Assembly (NCBI RefSeq): GCF_004912155.1
Contig: NZ_STGX01000001.1
Location: 379,121 to 443,120 of the forward strand
Length of the DNA: 64,000 bases
DNA from: Glycomyces paridis
GTDB taxonomy: Bacteria; Actinomycetota; Actinomycetes; Mycobacteriales; Micromonosporaceae
Reading direction: 5' to 3'
Position numbers and translations under genes: made by a program
Part shown: positions 60,246 through 64,000 of the stretch, one piece after another
Numbering within the stretch: the first letter of the stretch is position 1
Layout of the letters: the number at the start of each line of letters is the position of its first letter
Notes under the pieces: generated by a model
Databases searched by the model: none
The model's input: only the letters and a program-made list of their open reading frames with translations
Told to the model about the DNA's origin: nothing

Positions 60246-61781
60246 TCAGTCCAGGCTCACCGCCAGTGCGAGGTCCATCCGGTCGAGGGGGTTGCGCAGG
60301 TCGCGGCCGGTGAGCTCTTCGACCCGGCGCATCCGGTAGCGGACGGTGTTGACGTGCAGGTGGAGGCTGAGCGCGCATTGGCGCCAGGAGCCGTCGCACT
60401 CCAGGAACCGCCGCAGGGTCACCAGCAGGTCGGAGCGGTGCCGCTCGTCGTAGTCGAGGAGCGGTTGCAGCACCCGGGTGCGGAAGGTGTGTCTGACCCC
60501 GGGTTCGACGGCGGCCAGGAGCATCCGGTGCGAGACGAGGTGGTCGGGTTCGGCGACGTCGACGCGACCGGGCGCGGGCTGGGCGAGCGCGGCCGTGTGC
60601 CGGGCCTGCTCGAGCGCGCCGGGCAGGCCTTCGAGGGAGCGGACTGGGTCGGCGAGGCCGACGCTGACGGCCCCGAGCGCGGGCCGCCCGGCACTGGAGA
60701 GGACCCCCGCGCACCGCCGTGCCCAGGCGACCAGGGCCGTGCGCTCGGCCGCGGCGGCCCCCGGGCCCGTGAGCACGGCTACCGTCTCTTCGCCGTGCGT
60801 CGCCCACGCCGCGACCGGCGCGGCGAGCGGGTCGTCCCCGCCCGCCGCCCCGGCGACGGTCTCGGCGACCACGGTCTCCCGCAGCGCCTCGGGCTCGCCG
60901 CGGGCGACGATGACGGTGACCGGGCCGTCGGCGGGCAGGCCCGCCGAGCGCATGAGGTGCTCCTCGACGCGGCCCTCCTTCAGGGCCGTGACGAGTTCGA
61001 CGTGCGGGGCCGGGCGCTGCGCCGGATCGTCGAGTTCGAGCATGAGCAGGGCCGAGAGCTGCTCGGCGACCAGGCGCCGCTCCGGCGGCCACCGCGTGTG
61101 GTCGTCGTCGACCACCAGGAACCGGCCGGTGTGGAGCGTGGGCCCGACACCGAACACGGAATGGCAGCGGTGCCGGTCGAGCGTGACGCGCTGGGGGAGC
61201 CGGTCGGCCTCGTGCGCGCGGGCGACGACGGCGTCGCGCTCGGTCTCGCTCAGGCGCAGGCCCCCGCGCAGCGCCCGCCCGGCGGGCGAGAGCACCAGGC
61301 ACTCCATGCCCAGTTCGACCCGGATGAGTTCGAGGATCTGGCCGATGCCGTCGGCGGCGATGAGCTGGCGGTGACGGTCCAGGAGGGACGCGAGGTCCCC
61401 GGAGCGGGCCGTCGAGAGGCGCTGCACGACGCGCTCGGTGATCTCCGCGAACGCCACTTCCGCGTCGACGGCGAGCAGCGGCAGGTCGTGCAGGGCGCAC
61501 GCGTCGACCAGGTCGCCGGGCACCGAGTGGAACTCGGGGTGGTCCCCGGCGCCGAGCGCGGTCACCCCGGCGGCGATGAGGTTGCGCACGAACGCGTCCG
61601 AGTCCCGTTCGGCCCGCCGCCACATCATGCCGGTGAGGACCAGCTCGCCGCCGGAGAGGTACCGGCGCGGGTCGCGCAGGTCCGTGGGGACGACCCAGCG
61701 GATCTCGCGGTCGAGGTGGTGGCGGCCCGAGACCAGGGTCAGCCCCAGACCGGGCATTTGCAGCAGTGATCGCAGTCGCAT
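60246..61781 (-). CDS. pucR: PucR-family purine catabolism regulator
   Basis: The 511-residue protein has an N-terminal PucR domain (MRLRSLLQMPGLGLTLVSGR, then RWVVPTDLRDPRRYLSGGEL), a middle GGDEF-like CdaR region and a C-terminal helix-turn-helix: CALSLHLHVNTVRYRMRRVEEL followed by RNPLDRMDLALAVSL. PucR proteins control purine-degradation genes. It is divergent from uraD-uraH-uricase, its probable targets. I chose ATG 61781 because the PucR domain starts there. Confidence 0.9.
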   Translation of the reverse strand: MRLRSLLQMPGLGLTLVSGRHHLDREIRWVVPTDLRDPRRYLSGGELVLTGMMWRRAERDSDAFVRNLIAAGVTALGAGDHPEFHSVPGDLVDACALHDLPLLAVDAEVAFAEITERVVQRLSTARSGDLASLLDRHRQLIAADGIGQILELIRVELGMECLVLSPAGRALRGGLRLSETERDAVVARAHEADRLPQRVTLDRHRCHSVFGVGPTLHTGRFLVVDDDHTRWPPERRLVAEQLSALLMLELDDPAQRPAPHVELVTALKEGRVEEHLMRSAGLPADGPVTVIVARGEPEALRETVVAETVAGAAGGDDPLAAPVAAWATHGEETVAVLTGPGAAAAERTALVAWARRCAGVLSSAGRPALGAVSVGLADPVRSLEGLPGALEQARHTAALAQPAPGRVDVAEPDHLVSHRMLLAAVEPGVRHTFRTRVLQPLLDYDERHRSDLLVTLRRFLECDGSWRQCALSLHLHVNTVRYRMRRVEELTGRDLRNPLDRMDLALAVSLD

Positions 61782-61914
61782 GGAGGCCCCCAGGGGTCCG
61801 GCCTTCTCGCAGGCGGGTCGGGAAGCGGTAGGTAAGGCCACCATAGCGCTGCCGCTCGCGCGCCTTTGGACGATCCTCCAGCATTTAACGGTCCGGAAAT
61901 CAAGGTTTCATGGC

Positions 61915-61932
61915 CCGCGGCCATGGCCGCGG
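61915..61932. promoter_or_regulatory. Palindrome in the pucR-uraD promoter region
   Basis: CCGCGGCCATGGCCGCGG is a perfect 18-bp palindrome, 133 nt from the pucR start and 90 nt before uraD. It is a candidate PucR operator, although GC-rich palindromes arise easily at this base composition. The remaining 241-nt spacer shows TTTAAC (61884-61889) as a possible -10 but nothing firm. Confidence 0.35.
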
Positions 61933-62022
61933 CCTCGGGATTCGGCTTCACTGAACCTGCACTGCCCGAACATGGGACGGTGGGAGCGGGCAATGTCGAC
62001 GAAGCGGGACCTGGAGGCGCCG

Positions 62023-62580
62023 ATGTGGACGATCGAAGCGTTCGACGCGCTGGACGCCGCCGCCGCGACCGAAGCGGTCCGCGCCTGCTGCGACTCGCCC
62101 GCCTGGACCTGGGCCGTCGTCGCCGGCCGCCCCTACGCGAACGCCGCCGACCTCAAAGCCGCCGCGATGCGCGCCTTCGACCGCCTCGGCGAGGCCGAAC
62201 TCGACGCCGCGCACGCCGCCCACCCGCCCATCGGCGCCGCCCCCGCCGCGACCGGCACCGAAGCGGCCTTCTCACGCGCCGAACAAGCCGGGGCGAACAG
62301 TCCCGACGCCGCCGTACGGGCCGCGCTCGCCGAGGCCAACGACGCCTACCGGCGCCGGTTCGGCCGCGTCTTCCTCATCTGCGCCACCGGTCTGAGCGCC
62401 GAGGACGTCCTCGCGCACCTGCACCGCCGCCTCGGCGCCGACGAGGCCGCCGAACGCGCCGAGTCCGCCGCCGAACTGCGCAAGATCGTCGCCCTGCGCC
62501 TCGACAAGCTCTTCGGCACCGAATCGGCGACCGGCCCGGCCACCGACCCTGCCGAGGCCCTCGGAACGGAGCGGACATGA
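62023..62580 (+). CDS. uraD: OHCU decarboxylase
   Basis: The 185-residue enzyme decarboxylates 2-oxo-4-hydroxy-4-carboxy-5-ureidoimidazoline to (S)-allantoin, the last step from urate. The family pattern is seen in IEAFDALDAAAATEAVRACC, the catalytic-His segment AHPPIGA, RRFGRVFLICATG and the C-terminal ELRKIVALRL. The start is ATG 62023, preceded by GGAGG at 6 nt; an ATG at 61993 with a weaker site is possible. It overlaps uraH (ATGA). Confidence 0.92.
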   Translation: MWTIEAFDALDAAAATEAVRACCDSPAWTWAVVAGRPYANAADLKAAAMRAFDRLGEAELDAAHAAHPPIGAAPAATGTEAAFSRAEQAGANSPDAAVRAALAEANDAYRRRFGRVFLICATGLSAEDVLAHLHRRLGADEAAERAESAAELRKIVALRLDKLFGTESATGPATDPAEALGTERT

Positions 62581-62903
62581 CCACGATCTCCTCCCACGTG
62601 CTCGACGCGGTCGCTGGGGCGCCCGCCGCCGGGCTCGCGCTGGCCCTGTTCCGCCTCGACCCCACCGGACGCGCCGAGATCGTGCGCTCGGGGGTGACCG
62701 ACGCCGACGGGCGTGTCGCGGGCTGGGAAACCGGCCCGGGCCGCCACCGGCTCCGCTTCGACACCGGGGCGTGGTTCGCCGGGCGGGACGTCGTCACGTT
62801 CTACCCCGAGGTCGCGGTCGACTTCCTCGTCACGAACGAGGCCCGCTGCCACGTGCCGCTCCTCCTCAGCCCCTTCGCCTACTCCACGTATCGAGGTAGC
62901 TAG
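62577..62903 (+). CDS. uraH: 5-hydroxyisourate hydrolase (transthyretin-like)
   Basis: The 108-residue enzyme hydrolyses 5-hydroxyisourate, the product of uricase. It has the family N-terminal motif SSHVLDAVAGAPAAGL and the C-terminal signature YSTYRGS. Start overlaps the uraD stop. The uricase ATG follows its TAG with no gap, so the three enzymes of the urate-to-allantoin route are translated as one unit. Confidence 0.95.
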   Translation: MTTISSHVLDAVAGAPAAGLALALFRLDPTGRAEIVRSGVTDADGRVAGWETGPGRHRLRFDTGAWFAGRDVVTFYPEVAVDFLVTNEARCHVPLLLSPFAYSTYRGS

Positions 62904-63764
62904 ATGCCGACCGACGACACCGAGCGGGCGATCACCCTGGGCGCCAACAGCTACGGCAAATCCGGGGTGCGGCTGGTACACGTCGTGCGGGATTCGCCGC
63001 GGCACGACCTGCGCGACCTGACCGTCCACACCGCGCTCGCCGGGGACCTCGACGCCACCCATTACCGCGGCGACAACACCGGGGTGCTGCCCACCGACTC
63101 GCAGAAGCACACCGTGTACGCGTTCGCGCGCGAGGGGATCGGGTCGATCGAGGGCTTCGCCGAGCGCCTCGCCCGCCACTTCGCCGACACCGCGCCCGCG
63201 ATCCGGTCCGCGCGGGTGCGCGTCGAGGAGCACCCGTGGCGGCGCACAGGCGAGCACTCCTTCGCCCGCGGCGACGGCGGCGAACTGCGGACCGCCGAGG
63301 CCGCGTACGGCGACGGCGCCGTCCGCTTCACCGCCGGGGTGCGGGACCTGCTGCTGCTCAACACGACCGGCTCGGCCTTCGGCGGGTTCCTCACCGACCG
63401 GTACACGACCCTCCCCGAAACCGAGGACCGCATCCTCGCCACCGCGGTCGACGCGGCCTGGACGTACGAGACGACCGGCGACGACGCGTGGTTCGACGCC
63501 TCGTTCGCCGCCGCCCGCGCGGCCCTCCTGGAGGCCTTCGCCGACACGTACTCGCTCTCGCTCCAACAGACCCTGTACGCCGTCGGCGAGCGCATACTGA
63601 GGGCGGTGCCCGAGACCGGCGAGGTCCGCCTGTCGCTGCCGAACCGGCACCACTACCTGTACGACCTCGAACCGTTCGGCCTCGACAACCCCGGCCTGGT
63701 CTTCCAGGCCGGCGACCTGCCGTACGGGCTCATCGAGGGCACGGTCCGGAGGGAGGCGCCATGA
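62904..63764 (+). CDS. Urate oxidase (uricase)
   Basis: The 286-residue cofactor-free oxidase converts urate and oxygen to 5-hydroxyisourate. It has the catalytic Lys in NSYGKSGVRLVHV, the Thr motif RGDNTGVLPTDSQKHTVYAF, LLLLNTTGSAFGGFLTDRYT, and the conserved His in PNRHHYLYDLEPFGL. Both tandem tunnelling-fold halves are present and full length. The ATG starts immediately after the uraH stop, and its TGA overlaps the next ATG. Confidence 0.95.
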   Translation: MPTDDTERAITLGANSYGKSGVRLVHVVRDSPRHDLRDLTVHTALAGDLDATHYRGDNTGVLPTDSQKHTVYAFAREGIGSIEGFAERLARHFADTAPAIRSARVRVEEHPWRRTGEHSFARGDGGELRTAEAAYGDGAVRFTAGVRDLLLLNTTGSAFGGFLTDRYTTLPETEDRILATAVDAAWTYETTGDDAWFDASFAAARAALLEAFADTYSLSLQQTLYAVGERILRAVPETGEVRLSLPNRHHYLYDLEPFGLDNPGLVFQAGDLPYGLIEGTVRREAP

Positions 63765-64000
63765 CACCGCCCGCGGGCTTCGACTTCCACCGGCCCGCCG
63801 ACCTCGCCGAGGCGCTGCGCCTGCTCGCGGCCGACCCCGAGGCGGTGCCGATCGCCGGGGGCACCGACCTCATGGTGGCCCTCAACTACCGCCGCGCCCG
63901 GCCCCGGGCGCTGCTCGACCTCACCGGCGTGGCCGACCTGCGCGAGTGGACCGACGAGGGCGCGGCCGTGCGCATCGGCGCCGGCGTCACGTACGCGCGC
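63761..64000 (+). CDS. Xanthine dehydrogenase FAD-binding subunit, 5' part
   Basis: The first 80 codons are visible and the gene runs off the window. FDFHRPADLAEALRLLAADP and the FAD-binding loop PIAGGTDLMVALNYRRARP are typical of the medium subunit of xanthine dehydrogenase and other molybdenum hydroxylases. It supplies urate to the uricase upstream in the same operon. The iron-sulfur and molybdenum subunits should follow to the right. Confidence 0.9.
   Translation, partial: MTPPAGFDFHRPADLAEALRLLAADPEAVPIAGGTDLMVALNYRRARPRALLDLTGVADLREWTDEGAAVRIGAGVTYAR

Overview
This is a chromosomal window from a very high-GC actinomycete. The actinobacterial assignment rests on several linked signs: the mycothiol amidase gene mca beside a DUF4307 gene and greA; the prfB-ftsE-ftsX-smpB-ssrA block; the eno-ftsB-DUF501-ppx block; two polar-growth type coiled-coil genes next to mce-thiolase-meaB; many GTG starts; and a large share of apparently leaderless promoters (a TANNNT hexamer 6-8 nt before the start codon). 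About two thirds of the genes end in TGA. I see no phage, insertion sequence, integrase or CRISPR. A Glycomyces- or Stackebrandtia-like genus is my guess from gene content; the sequence does not prove it.

Layout. 1-6.2 kb: a fibronectin-III protein (5' end outside the window), a MoxR ATPase, a DUF58 protein and a transglutaminase-fold membrane protein form one operon. 6.2-11.2 kb: a tiny DivIVA-like protein, small membrane or unknown proteins, argS, a cysteine-rich anchored protein and tRNA-Glu(CTC). 11.4-17.2 kb: a lipoprotein, then eno, ftsB, DUF501 and ppx, and a TetR regulator divergent from a membrane protein. 17.2-20.4 kb: a PP2C phosphatase divergent from a Ser/Thr kinase, then a PadR regulator. 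20.5-25.9 kb: prfB, ftsE, ftsX, an M23 hydrolase, smpB and ssrA, which combine translation termination and ribosome rescue with division-site wall hydrolysis. 25.9-34.6 kb: housekeeping genes (yqgE, mca, greA, a lone sugar-ABC ATPase, ilvA, ung) and small conserved proteins. 34.6-36.3 kb: an unusual palindrome-rich spacer and a membrane pseudokinase. 36.6-40.6 kb: a complete sugar ABC transporter. 40.9-46.9 kb: two coiled-coil polarity proteins, then methylmalonyl/acetyl-CoA genes. 46.9-51.9 kb: valS, folC, DUF4233 and an acetyltransferase. 51.9-59.0 kb: an accessory block between DUF4233 and ndk. 59.1-64 kb: ndk and a purine-degradation cluster (mocA-like, pucR, uraD, uraH, uricase, xanthine dehydrogenase FAD subunit) that runs off the right end.

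The strongest points for a second look are these. (1) At 52.6-57.5 kb there is a four-gene set of unknown function. It is built around a ParA/MinD-like protein whose Walker A lysine is arginine, and it resembles the Streptomyces SCO2521-SCO2524 families. (2) The only release factor 2 gene here has Ser-Lys-Tyr where the stop-codon-reading Ser-Pro-Phe tripeptide normally sits. (3) A transmembrane pseudokinase carries an in-frame run of 14 G/C. (4) A perfect 56-bp palindrome lies in the spacer beside it.
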